The translations under genes were made by a program, and so were the position numbers. Below are positions 25,999 through 36,630 of a stretch of 64,000 bases of DNA, one piece after another; the stretch's first letter is position 1; each line of letters starts with the position of its first letter. The stretch is taken from assembly GCF_900114615.1 (NCBI RefSeq), contig NZ_FOTS01000003.1:109668-173667 (forward strand). The letters run 5' to 3'. Under the pieces are notes generated by a model that ran no database searches, was not told where the DNA came from, and worked only from the letters and a program-made list of their open reading frames with translations. The stretch comes from Pelosinus propionicus DSM 13327. GTDB lineage: Bacteria > Bacillota > Negativicutes > DSM-13327.

Positions 25999-26633
25999 TG
26001 CAACAACCTCCCTATAACGGTTTCGCCACCCTTAACTTTGTCCCCTTTTTTGACAACAATCTCCACTGTTTTAGGCACAATAATTTCAGTACAGGATGCA
26101 AATTTAATCATACCATATCGCTCACCTTTTTGCAGGATACTTCCAAGAGTTACCCAAGAAACGATACGTCGCGCTAAAATACCAGCTATTTGCGTTACCA
26201 ATACTTTCATTTTATCATTTTCTATCCCTATAGAATGACGTTCATTTTCACAGCCTACAGTCTTCTTATATGCAGGACGAAATCGACCACAAGTATATTG
26301 TTGAAACTTTATCTCACCAGCAATAGGACTACGATTAAGATGTACGTCAAAAACTGATAAGAATATTGTCACTTTAAGACCGACTTGATTGAGAAATTGA
26401 TCATCATAAACTTCACAAACGCTCATAACCTTTCCATCAGCAGGTGACAAAATCAACCTGTCATCATTAGGAATACGTCTCTTAGGATTACGAAAAAAGA
26501 AAGTAATAAATCCCATTAAAACAGCTGGAATAATACTCCAATATGGATTAACAGTCACATAAACAATAATTGTAATGATAGCAAGTATAACTATAAATAT
26601 GTAACCTTCTTTTACTATCGGCGCTTTAACCAT
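25995..26633 (-). CDS. psd: Phosphatidylserine decarboxylase (short form)
   Basis: Psd decarboxylates phosphatidylserine to phosphatidylethanolamine using a pyruvoyl group made by self-cleavage. The 212 residues are of the short, archaeal-like type: two N-terminal membrane helices (about 8-45), an SPADGKV block near 62, DVHLNRSP near 95 and the cleavage region GERYGMIKFASC near 176. In most relatives the cleavage site reads F-G-S; here it reads F-A-S, so the residue before the pyruvoyl-forming Ser is Ala (codons GCA TCC). Otherwise the protein looks complete. It is coupled to pssA downstream. Confidence 0.9.
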   Translation of the reverse strand: MVKAPIVKEGYIFIVILAIITIIVYVTVNPYWSIIPAVLMGFITFFFRNPKRRIPNDDRLILSPADGKVMSVCEVYDDQFLNQVGLKVTIFLSVFDVHLNRSPIAGEIKFQQYTCGRFRPAYKKTVGCENERHSIGIENDKMKVLVTQIAGILARRIVSWVTLGSILQKGERYGMIKFASCTEIIVPKTVEIVVKKGDKVKGGETVIGRLLQ

Positions 26634-26681
26634 TTATCCACCTCATCTACAAACAATTTTTAAAATATAAATTGTTTCTTT

Positions 26682-27407
26682 TTATTTTCTTGTAGTCATT
26701 ACTTTTACCACAAAATGTGGTAAAGCTAACATACGGATAGCTCGTTTTGGTTCTGACAATAAGCGAAATAACCATTCTAAATTACTACGTTGCATCCATA
26801 ATGGTGCTCGCTTTACAACGCCGGCCATTACATCAAATGTTCCACCTACACCGATAGATACGGGAATATTTAACTCTTCTTTATATTCTTCCAGCCATTT
26901 TTCTTGCCTTGGTACCCCTAAGGCTACTAATAAAATATCTGGTTTGCTAGCTTTTATATTATTTACAATTTGGAATTCATCTTGTTTTGTAAAGAAGCCA
27001 TTGCGTGTACCGACAATGTGCACACCAGGATAACGCTCTTCAGCTATTTTTTTAGCCTTCTCCGCAATACCTGGCGCTCCGCCAAACAAATAAATTTTAT
27101 ATTTTTCACTCATTGCTTCTATTAATAAATTCTGTACTAAATCATATCCTGCTACACGCTCGGGCATGGTGTCACCTTGATAACGTGCGGCCCATACGAC
27201 TCCAGCACCATCAGGTATAACTAAATCTGCGTTATTAATAATGCGTGCTAATTGTTCATCTTTATTAGCCATCATTATTATTTCCGGATTCGGGGTAACT
27301 ACTAAATGAGATTTCTTCTGTAGAATAAATTGTTTTACAGTCTCAACCGCTTCTTTCATAGTCACAACATCAATCATCACATTTAAAACAGCTACTCTAT
27401 TGCGCAC
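26682..27407 (-). CDS. WecG/TagA/CpsF family glycosyltransferase
   Basis: This 241-residue GT26 enzyme probably transfers N-acetylmannosamine to undecaprenyl-diphospho-GlcNAc, the TagA step, though family members also act in other surface polymers. Family blocks are VTPNPEIIMMA near 38, ADLVIPDGAGVVWAAR near 61, VAGYDL near 83, LFGGAPG near 102 and VALGVPRQEKW near 152, which carries the catalytic Asp/Arg region. The protein is peripheral with no membrane helix. It is followed by psd and preceded by a penicillin-binding protein gene, consistent with envelope work. Confidence 0.88.
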   Translation of the reverse strand: MRNRVAVLNVMIDVVTMKEAVETVKQFILQKKSHLVVTPNPEIIMMANKDEQLARIINNADLVIPDGAGVVWAARYQGDTMPERVAGYDLVQNLLIEAMSEKYKIYLFGGAPGIAEKAKKIAEERYPGVHIVGTRNGFFTKQDEFQIVNNIKASKPDILLVALGVPRQEKWLEEYKEELNIPVSIGVGGTFDVMAGVVKRAPLWMQRSNLEWLFRLLSEPKRAIRMLALPHFVVKVMTTRK

Positions 27408-27476
27408 TATACATAAAGTCTCCTTACTATTTAAAAATCTGATCTTTTAAATTATCTAATATATTGTATCACACTA

Positions 27477-29450
27477 TTAGAACCTGGGCAATCGTGGTAA
27501 TGGAAGTTTCCACCACGGAGACTTTTCCTCTTTTCTACCAGGCTGCTCTGCTTTTTCGTTTGCTTGCTCTTTGGAACGCATTCGGCTGTCAACAGTAGTC
27601 GGTTCCGTACCTTTAATAAAAGCGCTGTACTCTATTTCTGGACATCCTTGAGTAGCTAATTTACCAGAATCAGCACAAACAGGTACATTGGTTATTATAT
27701 TTGGAGGAATCAAAAAGTCACTGGGACTAATGCCAGTTAGCACCTTTGACATCATTTTCCCCCATAAGCCTGCTACTTCGGTACCAGAGATTCCTACAGG
27801 CGTACGATTATCATTTCCTACATAAATACCAACTAATAACTCCGGCGTGTAGCCCATAAACCATGCTGTTTCATATCCGTCCGTTGTACCCGTTTTTCCG
27901 GCTGCCATCCGTCCAATATTAGCAGGCGTACCTGTACCACTTTCGATTACTCCCTGCATCATATTTGTTATAATGTATGCAACTTCGCGACTTAATACAG
28001 ATTGCTGTTTTAAGTGTGCTTCTTCTAATATTTGATTATTTTCATCCACCACTTTTAAAATGGCAATAGGTTGAGATACGATTCCCCCATTTGCAAAGGC
28101 GGTATAAGCCGTAGCCATATCAAACAAATTTACGCCTTGTGTTAGCCCTCCCAGCGCAGTAGCTAAATTATCGTCTTGATGGACCAATGTCGTAATACCC
28201 ATATTTTTTGCCAAACTAAGAACATTATCGATACCAACTTGTTGGCCAAGTTTTACTGCAGCTACATTGACTGATAAGCGAATTGCTTTTTTTAAGGTGA
28301 CGGGTCCACGGAATTTTTTATCATAATTTTGTGGTGTATATCCAGCAATATTAATTGGCTGATCAAGAATAATAGAATTAGCTGTTAATCCTTGACCAAG
28401 AGCAGTCGCATATACAAAAGGCTTAAATGCAGAACCTGGTTGACGCACTTCAACCACTGTTCTATTTAATTGACTTTCTTCATAATTACGTCCGCCAACC
28501 ATAGCTTTAATATAGCCAGTTCGGGGATCAAGTGCGAGTACAGCACCTTGATACTGACCTAACACAGCTTCAGCCTCTTGCTGAACTTTACTATCCATCG
28601 TTGTATAAACTTTTAACCCACCTTTATATACTCGATTTGCACCATAACGTCCTACTAATTCATTCGCTATATAATCAATAAAATAGGATGCTTGTATTAC
28701 ACGCTTCTTTTTGCCAGCTAATGTTATGGGTTCTTTTTCTGCTAATTCAAATTGCTTTTGCGTAATATAACCCTCTTTCAACATACCTGCCAACACCGTA
28801 CTTCTACGCTCCAAAGCGGCTTTCATATCAATATACGGCGAGAAAATATTGGGACCACGAGGCAATCCTGCTAATAATGCACTTTCTGCTAATGTTAGTT
28901 CATTAGCATGTTTACCAAAATACACCTGTGAAGAAGCTTCTACTCCATATGCACCTTCGCCAAAGTATACTTGATTTAAATACGCTTGTAAGATTTCTTG
29001 CTTTGAAAATTTACGTTCTATAATGATTGCCCAGAAAAATTCTTTTACTTTTCGTGCAAAGGTACGTTCCTGGGTCAAAAACATATTCTTGGCCAACTGC
29101 TGTGTTAAGGTACTTCCCCCTTCTGCTAAACTACCTGAACGCAGATTAACCCACATAGCACGAATGATACCAATAGGATCTACACCAAAGTGATTGTAAA
29201 ATCGACTATCTTCATTTGCAATGATAGCTTGCTGTATATAGGGCGACATATTATTGATGGATACTACAACACGATTTTCTTCAAACAATTTAGAAATAAG
29301 CTGTCCGTTAACATCAAATACTTGTGTTGCTGCAATTAATTGCAAGTTATCCAAGTTATCAACTTGCGGCATAAAAAAAGCATAACTACTGTTAACAACT
29401 AAACTTACTATCATGATGACAATGATACTAATAATACATAATTGCCGCAT
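27477..29450 (-). CDS. Class A penicillin-binding protein 1A
   Basis: This bifunctional peptidoglycan synthase of about 657 residues has an N-terminal membrane anchor (about 5-27) and a GT51 glycosyltransferase domain: EDSRFYNHFG near 79, GGSTLTQQLAKN near 110 and RKVKEFFWA. The transpeptidase domain follows, with SxxK in GSAFKPF near 343, SVN near 395 and KTGT near 518. A Pro/Lys-rich tail ends the protein. The ATG at 29448-29450 has AAGGAG upstream; a longer frame to 29555 lacks a site. Confidence 0.94.
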   Translation of the reverse strand: MRQLCIISIIVIMIVSLVVNSSYAFFMPQVDNLDNLQLIAATQVFDVNGQLISKLFEENRVVVSINNMSPYIQQAIIANEDSRFYNHFGVDPIGIIRAMWVNLRSGSLAEGGSTLTQQLAKNMFLTQERTFARKVKEFFWAIIIERKFSKQEILQAYLNQVYFGEGAYGVEASSQVYFGKHANELTLAESALLAGLPRGPNIFSPYIDMKAALERRSTVLAGMLKEGYITQKQFELAEKEPITLAGKKKRVIQASYFIDYIANELVGRYGANRVYKGGLKVYTTMDSKVQQEAEAVLGQYQGAVLALDPRTGYIKAMVGGRNYEESQLNRTVVEVRQPGSAFKPFVYATALGQGLTANSIILDQPINIAGYTPQNYDKKFRGPVTLKKAIRLSVNVAAVKLGQQVGIDNVLSLAKNMGITTLVHQDDNLATALGGLTQGVNLFDMATAYTAFANGGIVSQPIAILKVVDENNQILEEAHLKQQSVLSREVAYIITNMMQGVIESGTGTPANIGRMAAGKTGTTDGYETAWFMGYTPELLVGIYVGNDNRTPVGISGTEVAGLWGKMMSKVLTGISPSDFLIPPNIITNVPVCADSGKLATQGCPEIEYSAFIKGTEPTTVDSRMRSKEQANEKAEQPGRKEEKSPWWKLPLPRLPRF

Positions 29451-29592
29451 TCCATCACACTCCTTATTAGCTTTAGTATTCCAAAGCATATTAAACTTTA
29501 CCCGCAGGAATACATACTTTAATGTCGAATATGCAGCTAATAGTAAGAAATTCATTTAAATAATTTGCAAAATAACATCTCAGGAGAGAACT

Positions 29593-30486
29593 ATGCTAAA
29601 AAATTATGGTTTATTAAGCATCATTTGTCTTATTTTACTAATTGCTCTTATTTTTCTTATATCTTCTCCTCTTTCCTTTGCAGTGCCAAATCTCAAAGAA
29701 ACACCCTCAATCTCCACCACAACAAAGCCTTCGGAAAAGGGACCCGATGTATATTACTTTACTGAAAAGAGCAACAGTGTTCCTACTAATGATAAATCCG
29801 AATATGATATACTTACAGTTCAGGAACGAAAAGAACGCCAATTGACAACAAATTTAACCCCTGTTGAACCTTATTACGGAAATAAGACAATCTATTTAAC
29901 TTTTGACGATGGTCCTGATCCACAAAATACTCCTCTAATTCTTGCAATTCTACAAGAAAGTAACATTAAAGCTACATTTTTTTTAGTAGGAACTGAAGTA
30001 AGCAAATATCCTGAACTTGTAAAGCAAATTTATGCAGCAGGACACGCTATAGGCAATCATACTTATAATCATATTTATCGTGAACTCTATCAGTCACCTG
30101 CCGCTTACATAGAGCAGCTACAACATAACGATGAATTACTTAAAAATATTCTTAATGTACGTCCTCGAATTTCCCGTGCCCCAGGCGGAACAGCAGGACA
30201 CTTTACTGCAGAATATTGGAAGAGATTAAAGAACGAAGGCTATATTGAAGTAGGATGGAATATTAGCTCTGGTGATGCCTCAAATGCTAAAGCCGATGCA
30301 CTCCTTCAAAATATTATAAGCCAAACAAATAAAAATACTTTTTTATGGAGCCATGCCATCCTTCTAATGCATGATGGCAGAGGGCATAGCGAAACAGTAA
30401 AGGCCTTGCCTTCAATTATTAATTTTTATAAAGAGCAAGGTTTCGAATTTCGTGTTATTAATACAGCAACACCGCCTGCTTGGTAA
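29593..30486 (+). CDS. Membrane-anchored polysaccharide deacetylase (CE4)
   Basis: The 297-residue protein has an N-terminal membrane anchor or uncleaved signal (about 6-28), a linker of some 70 residues and a NodB-homology domain from about 95. The CE4 motifs are complete: TFDDGPDP (motif 1) near 103, HTYNH (motif 2) near 154, RAPGG (motif 3) near 194 and LMHDGRGH (motif 5) near 257. The likely substrate is cell-wall peptidoglycan or another GlcNAc polymer, outside the cytoplasmic membrane. AGGAG precedes the ATG. It is divergent from the penicillin-binding protein gene and convergent with guaB. Confidence 0.9.
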   Translation: MLKNYGLLSIICLILLIALIFLISSPLSFAVPNLKETPSISTTTKPSEKGPDVYYFTEKSNSVPTNDKSEYDILTVQERKERQLTTNLTPVEPYYGNKTIYLTFDDGPDPQNTPLILAILQESNIKATFFLVGTEVSKYPELVKQIYAAGHAIGNHTYNHIYRELYQSPAAYIEQLQHNDELLKNILNVRPRISRAPGGTAGHFTAEYWKRLKNEGYIEVGWNISSGDASNAKADALLQNIISQTNKNTFLWSHAILLMHDGRGHSETVKALPSIINFYKEQGFEFRVINTATPPAW

Positions 30487-30510
30487 GCACAGCGGTGTTG
30501 TTTATCTTTT
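30467..30510 (+). terminator. Terminator between the deacetylase gene and guaB
   Basis: A 9-bp stem (CAACACCGC / GCGGTGTTG), overlapping the last codons of the deacetylase gene and followed by TTTATCTTTT. Confidence 0.75.
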
Positions 30511-30516
30511 GACTAT

Positions 30517-31983
<1,467 letters not shown>

Positions 31984-32117
31984 TCATATCTATAGAACAA
32001 GTTATTTCAACTATAATAACATACTTAAAGTTACCTAATCCACTCTTTTTTATGTAATTGTGCAATAAATTATGGAAATCTTATAATTTTTCTAGCAAAG
32101 ATTCATAAAAAAATCTA

Positions 32118-32153
32118 CAAAAAAGATCTTCATTACATCATTAATGAAGATCT
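32118..32153 (-). terminator. Terminator after the tautomerase gene
   Basis: A 12-bp perfect stem (AGATCTTCATTA) with a 6-base loop is followed on the minus strand by TTTTT. It separates the tautomerase gene from guaB. Confidence 0.8.
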
Positions 32154-32176
32154 CTAGAATTTGTAGAACTTTATTC

Positions 32177-32362
32177 TTATTTATCGAGCATTAGTGTTCC
32201 AGCTTTAGCGATATGCTGTTTAGCAGCTTCTCTAATTACAATGGTCACCGCTTCAGCTGGACAATTAGCTGTTTGTGTTATTGCCTCCGTAACCCTTTTC
32301 ACCATTTCACGCTTTTGCTCTGTAGTGCGGCCTTCAATCAGATCAATCTGTACAATTGGCAT
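32177..32362 (-). CDS. 4-oxalocrotonate tautomerase family protein
   Basis: The 61-residue protein has the catalytic Pro directly after the initiator Met (MPIVQIDLIEGR) and a conserved Arg in VIRE near residue 46. This matches the small hexameric 2-hydroxymuconate/4-oxalocrotonate tautomerases. No aromatic catabolism genes are nearby, so the physiological substrate is unknown. AAGGGGATG gives a good ribosome binding site. Confidence 0.9.
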   Translation of the reverse strand: MPIVQIDLIEGRTTEQKREMVKRVTEAITQTANCPAEAVTIVIREAAKQHIAKAGTLMLDK

Positions 32363-32462
32363 AAAATCATCCCCTTAATTATTATGTGTATTTTATTCGC
32401 CATATATAGCAATATCCCTGCCAATTATTTTACTTAAAATGAATACTCGACTCATCCTATCC

Positions 32463-33119
32463 TTATTTCCGTTTATACCACCATAATCCTACATACACAA
32501 CAATAACAAGCAGGATTACCAAGAGTAAGCGTATCACATTTTCTCCAGCAAAGACTATGTCATGACCAATGAGGACTTTAATAATAACTGGTGGTAGTTT
32601 ACCAATAATCGTAGCTAAAAAAAAGTCCTTAAAACTCATTCTACTAATAGCTGCCACAGCAGTAATAATGCCTGAAGGTGCCAATGGCAATAATCGTGCT
32701 ATTAACAAAGCTTTAAATCCGTTGGTGGCACTATAATCATCCACTTGCTTTAAATATCTGCTATTCGCTATCCATTCTGCTACTAATTGACGAAAGAAAT
32801 AGCGAGCAAAAATGAACATACATACCGCGCCAATAACTTCTCCGCCCCATGAAATGACAGTTCCCCAAAATAGGCCATACATAATACCAGATGCGCCTGA
32901 CAAAATCATAAAAGGAAATACAATAGTGAACGTCATAATGATAAATAAAAGTATCGTTATGAGTATCGACCAGTGACCAAAGCTTCGCAGATAGTCTGCC
33001 AAAGCAATAATATCTCCATGTTTAAGTATACTGTATGAATGTTGAAAAAAATCCGGTTGCCATAGATAACTTGCTCCAAATAAAACAATAATGAACAACC
33101 ATCCAAAAAGCCTGATCAT
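32463..33119 (-). CDS. VTT-domain (TVP38/TMEM64, DedA-like) membrane protein
   Basis: The 218-residue protein has an N-terminal helix, then a VTT core with the GTVISWGGEVIGA segment near 95, the ARLLPLAPSGIITAVAAISRMSFKDFF block near 150-175 and IGKLPP near 180, and finishes with a last helix and a basic tail. These proteins are thought to move lipids across membranes. GGAGGGG precedes two adjacent ATG codons; the second (33119) has the better spacing. Confidence 0.85.
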   Translation of the reverse strand: MIRLFGWLFIIVLFGASYLWQPDFFQHSYSILKHGDIIALADYLRSFGHWSILITILLFIIMTFTIVFPFMILSGASGIMYGLFWGTVISWGGEVIGAVCMFIFARYFFRQLVAEWIANSRYLKQVDDYSATNGFKALLIARLLPLAPSGIITAVAAISRMSFKDFFLATIIGKLPPVIIKVLIGHDIVFAGENVIRLLLVILLVIVVYVGLWWYKRK

Positions 33120-33303
33120 CATACCCCTCCAACTACAGAACAATAACCTCTCCAATACTTTACTATACTAAATATCCCATAAAAAGGCAACCTGAAAGAT
33201 CAGTAAATGTTAAAAATGACAAAACCATCCTAAAACTCCCTTGTCCAAAGGAATTTTAGAACGGCTATGTTCTGTAATAAATATAATTAAAAATTAAATG
33301 AAA

Positions 33304-33522
33304 CTAACTTTCTAACAAAATGTTAGTCTTTTTACTTTCATGCTGATAAATAACACATTCACCACCAAACCAATTCACACAATCACTACAGCGCCTTACA
33401 AAATCATTAGGTGATACATTTAGCAATGAATATCCATATCCCATAGCATTAATAATATGTTCAAATTCTAAACATTTACCGGCAATTTCTCGTAACCGTT
33501 GTTCACTACAGGCAGATTTCAT
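33304..33522 (-). CDS. Small cysteine-containing hypothetical protein
   Basis: A 72-residue protein starts at the ATG 33520-33522 after TAGGAG. It has five Cys, including RRCSDC and GGEC within 15 residues near the C-terminus. This suggests a small metal or Fe-S site, perhaps closed by the earlier Cys5 or Cys17. I do not recognise the family. It stands alone, with recG downstream. Confidence 0.6.
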   Translation of the reverse strand: MKSACSEQRLREIAGKCLEFEHIINAMGYGYSLLNVSPNDFVRRCSDCVNWFGGECVIYQHESKKTNILLES

Positions 33523-33666
33523 ATTACCACTCCTATTATTAATCTTTAATAATAGTGTGCACTCAAAATACAAGAAGATACTTTACAAATATTTTATGAT
33601 TTTTATGCATAAAATAAATCTAAACGTGGCATAATGATAATGTAAATTTTCTCCTCTCCCATAATT

Positions 33667-33693
33667 GACGGTCATTATGACCGTCTCTTTTTA
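33667..33693. terminator. Hairpin downstream of recG
   Basis: A perfect GACGGTCAT/ATGACCGTC palindrome is followed on the plus strand by CTCTTTTT; on the minus strand the T-run is weak. It lies just past the recG stop codon and probably ends recG transcription by secondary structure. Confidence 0.55.
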
Positions 33694-33699
33694 TTGCAC

Positions 33700-35748
33700 T
33701 TAACTGGAAAATATCATACTAAATTCCTTGCCGAATCGTGCTTGTAATGCAGGACGCAGTATGTTAAAAGATTCAGGTCTAGACACTGTTTTTTCTGCTG
33801 CCTGACGTGCCTCAAAAAAAACATCTATATCATTCATTATATCTGCAATTTTTAAATCCGGCAGACCATGTTGCCTTATACCAAAAAATTGTCCTGGACC
33901 ACGAATTTTCAAATCTTCTTCTGCTAGCACAAAACCATCGTTTGTCTTCGCCATAATAGAAAGTCGCTCTTGGGTTTCTGTCTTTTTATTATCCGAAAGT
34001 AAAATACAATAGGACTGATGCCGGCCTCTTCCAATGCGTCCTCGAAGTTGATGTAGTTGGGCTAATCCAAAGCGTTCGGCATTCTCAATAATCATAATTG
34101 TAGCATTGGGAACATTTACACCAACCTCAATTACTGTCGTAGCAACTAACACTTTTATTTCACCACGATAAAATCTATCCATTACTAAATCCTTCTCCCT
34201 AGACTTCATCTTTCCATGAACTAAGCCACAAGAGATATTCTCTAGCTCCGATTCCAGTAATTGGTCATACAACTCCACAGCAGATTGAGCATTTATTTTC
34301 TCCGATTCTTCTACTAAAGGACAAACCACATATGCTTGGCGTCCACTGCTGATTTCTTTTGCTATAAAATCATATACTAACTGACGCCTATCGGATCCTC
34401 GAACATATGTTTTTATTTTTTTACGGCCAGGAGGTAGTTGCTTTATAGTAGAGACATCAAGATCACCATACACTGTCAGAGCCATTGTACGTGGTATTGG
34501 AGTAGCTGTCATAACTAATACATCAGGCATATTGCCTTTTTCCTGTAGCTTGGCTCGCTGTCGAACACCAAAGCGATGTTGTTCATCTGTAATTACTAAG
34601 CCCAAATATTGAAATTCAACAGAATCTTGAATTAATGCATGGGTACCTATCACTATATCCACTAGACCAGACTTAATTTCTACTATAACTTCCTCATGAA
34701 TACGCTTTGATAGTTTGCCAGTGAGTAGCTTAACTCGAATACCTAATGGTAAAAATAACTCTGACAACGTAGTATAATGCTGTTCAGCCAATATTTCCGT
34801 AGGAACCATCATAGCTCCTTGATAACCATTCTCAACCGTTTTAGCCAAGGCCAATGCTGCAATCACAGTTTTACCTGATCCCACATCTCCTTGAAGCAAC
34901 CGTTGCATAGGTTTTACATCTTCCATGTCAAATGTTATTTCTAGTAAAACTTTTTGCTGGTCCTCTGTAAGATTAAATGGTAACCGTTCTTTGGCATGTT
35001 TGAGGAGGCGTCCCTCTGGTCCATGTTTTATACCAACAGTATTACTTCTGTTTTGCTTTTTTATATATAATAAACCGCATTGCAGTAAATATAGCTCCTC
35101 AAAAACTAATCTTCTTCTCGCCTTTTTTAGCACATCCATATTCATTGGAAAATGGATGTTTTCAAACGCAGTCTTACGATCTAATAATGAAAATTGATTT
35201 ATTATGATAGAAGGCAGTATCTCTGCTGTCGTATTATATTCTGTTAAAATTTGACGTATTAGGCTTCGTAAAAATCTTTGAGTAATACTTTCATTGGCAG
35301 CATATACAGGTGTAATATAACCAACTTCCAGCGTATCCATATCTGTGATCATCTCAATCTCTGGATTTTGAATTTCCACTTGATATATTTTTTTCACCTT
35401 ACCTGTAACAAGAATCTCAGCTCCAAGTCTGTATATCTTTTTTCGGTGAGGCTGATTAAACCACACTAATTGAACAGTTCCTGTAGAATCGCCTACTGTA
35501 ATTTTAGTTATCTGAAGACCTCGGCGAGGTTTACTCTCTGCATAATTCATCATTTTAGCTTTAAAGTTCTCTACTTGTCCATCGGTTAAGTTATTTATCA
35601 TTTTAAGCTGACTACGGTCTTCATAACGTCGAGGATAATGTTCTAACAAATCTCCAATTGTAAAAACTCCTAATTTTGTCAATAAACTTGCTTTTTTAGG
35701 ACCTACACCTTTAATGTACTGTATATTATCTTTTCTGAAATCTTCCAA
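33700..35748 (-). CDS. recG: ATP-dependent DNA helicase RecG
   Basis: RecG remodels stalled forks and branched DNA. From the chosen TTG the protein is 682 residues. The helix-hairpin-helix YIKGVGPKKASLL is near the start, the OB-fold wedge domain covers about 50-160, Walker A GDVGSGKTV lies near 287, DEQHRFG near 390, and motif VI (QLRGRIGRG) near 570. The TTG at 35746-35748 follows AAGGTGAT at normal distance; the longer ATG-initiated frame (35763 or 35772) has no site. It is read towards a hairpin. Confidence 0.95.
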   Translation of the reverse strand: MEDFRKDNIQYIKGVGPKKASLLTKLGVFTIGDLLEHYPRRYEDRSQLKMINNLTDGQVENFKAKMMNYAESKPRRGLQITKITVGDSTGTVQLVWFNQPHRKKIYRLGAEILVTGKVKKIYQVEIQNPEIEMITDMDTLEVGYITPVYAANESITQRFLRSLIRQILTEYNTTAEILPSIIINQFSLLDRKTAFENIHFPMNMDVLKKARRRLVFEELYLLQCGLLYIKKQNRSNTVGIKHGPEGRLLKHAKERLPFNLTEDQQKVLLEITFDMEDVKPMQRLLQGDVGSGKTVIAALALAKTVENGYQGAMMVPTEILAEQHYTTLSELFLPLGIRVKLLTGKLSKRIHEEVIVEIKSGLVDIVIGTHALIQDSVEFQYLGLVITDEQHRFGVRQRAKLQEKGNMPDVLVMTATPIPRTMALTVYGDLDVSTIKQLPPGRKKIKTYVRGSDRRQLVYDFIAKEISSGRQAYVVCPLVEESEKINAQSAVELYDQLLESELENISCGLVHGKMKSREKDLVMDRFYRGEIKVLVATTVIEVGVNVPNATIMIIENAERFGLAQLHQLRGRIGRGRHQSYCILLSDNKKTETQERLSIMAKTNDGFVLAEEDLKIRGPGQFFGIRQHGLPDLKIADIMNDIDVFFEARQAAEKTVSRPESFNILRPALQARFGKEFSMIFSS

Positions 35749-35793
35749 ACGTATCACCTTCATAAATCGCACTAAGCATTATTAACAATCAAA

Positions 35794-35836
35794 GCAATAG
35801 AAAATAGGCAAAATTGTTTTGCCTATTTTCTATTGC
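35794..35836 (-). terminator. Perfect 20-bp hairpin ending the DUF1858 gene
   Basis: Two exact 20-base inverted arms (35794-35813 and 35817-35836) enclose TTG and contain the stop codon of the DUF1858 gene. The structure is much longer than a usual terminator stem and lies between that gene and recG. Confidence 0.75.
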
Positions 35837-36020
35837 ACAGTTCATTTAATTCTTTTAAAAGTGCCTCGACACTAATATTGTGCATTTTAGCGCCATTTTC
35901 AATTGTTTCCGTGGCTGCTCCCATGCACCCAATACATCCCATACCATGTTTGGCAAAAACTTCACGTACCAAGGGATGAGATCGAAGCAACTCATTGATT
36001 GATGTCTCCTTCGTAATCAT
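35823..36020 (-). CDS. DUF1858 protein (hybrid-cluster-associated redox disulfide domain)
   Basis: The 65-residue protein matches the DUF1858/TIGR03980 pattern: an N-terminal helix, VREVFAKHGMGCIGC near residue 18 and an ISVEALLKELNELC end. The two Cys in GCIGC are the proposed redox disulfide. The ATG at 36018-36020 follows AGGGAGG; the longer frame lacks a site. Relatives are often near or fused to redox proteins, but here the neighbours are recG and rpmB. Confidence 0.85.
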   Translation of the reverse strand: MITKETSINELLRSHPLVREVFAKHGMGCIGCMGAATETIENGAKMHNISVEALLKELNELCNRK

Positions 36021-36211
36021 TCTGTACGCCTCCCTATCTCTACCATTCATATTCTTTGCTTTTACTTCAATATTTATCATAAAAACTCCTGCAATTATTT
36101 TTTATGATAAAGAATTCTACTTATACCTTGCATTTAGTAAGTAGAGTATGCTAGAATATTGATGTTATGGTAATGAGGATATCTTGTCCCTCATCAAAGG
36201 AGGTGGAATAC

Positions 36212-36403
36212 ATGGCAAATCTTTGTGAAATCTGCAGTAAAAGTCAAACTACTGGCTCTAATGTCAGCCACTCTCATTTAAAAACGAAACGCACTTGGAA
36301 ACCTAACATTCAACGTGTTAAAGCGGTTGTGAATGGTGAAACGAAAAGAGTTAATACTTGTACTCGTTGTTTACGTTCTGGAAAAGTTCAACGTGCTATC
36401 TAA
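36212..36403 (+). CDS. rpmB: Large ribosomal subunit protein bL28
   Basis: The 63-residue protein starts at the ATG 36212 after AAAGGAGGTGG. It has Cys4 and Cys7 and a C-terminal CTRC pair, the zinc-binding C+ form of L28, and the conserved TKRTWKPNIQ segment. It is a single gene, divergent from the DUF1858 gene, with hairpins downstream. Confidence 0.97.
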   Translation: MANLCEICSKSQTTGSNVSHSHLKTKRTWKPNIQRVKAVVNGETKRVNTCTRCLRSGKVQRAI

Positions 36404-36489
36404 TTTTAAATGTAAAAGTCATTATAGATTTTAACTAAAGCACATCAACTTGAAACTAGGTATTTATTGGTTTCAAGCTGTAAGCAGGC

Positions 36490-36538
36490 AAAGTGCCTCT
36501 ATCAATATGATTTACTATCATATTGATAGAGGCACTTT
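36490..36538. terminator. Perfect 22-bp hairpin downstream of rpmB
   Basis: Exact arms at 36490-36511 and 36517-36538 enclose TTACT, with T after the right arm (ACTTTTAAATA). It lies 87 bases after rpmB, and it can act as the rpmB terminator. Its length and lack of mismatches are unusual. Confidence 0.65.
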
Positions 36539-36560
36539 TAAATATAGAAGTGAGCGTAAG

Positions 36561-36607
36561 AAAATCAAAGAGCACTTCATACTATGCATAAGATACCCTT
36601 TGATTTT
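36561..36607 (-). terminator. Hairpin after the RND transporter gene
   Basis: 10-bp arms (AAAATCAAAG / CTTTGATTTT) with a 27-base loop lie 24 bases past the end of the RND gene. On the minus strand the stem is followed by CTTACG, so termination by a T-run is not clear. Confidence 0.4.
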
Positions 36608-36630
36608 TGTTTCTCAATTTACCTTAACTT

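Noticed and set aside
33574..33699. Plus-strand small RNA ending at the 33667-33693 hairpin
   Set aside because: The hairpin has a plus-strand T-run, but no convincing promoter lies upstream; it is more simply the end of recG.
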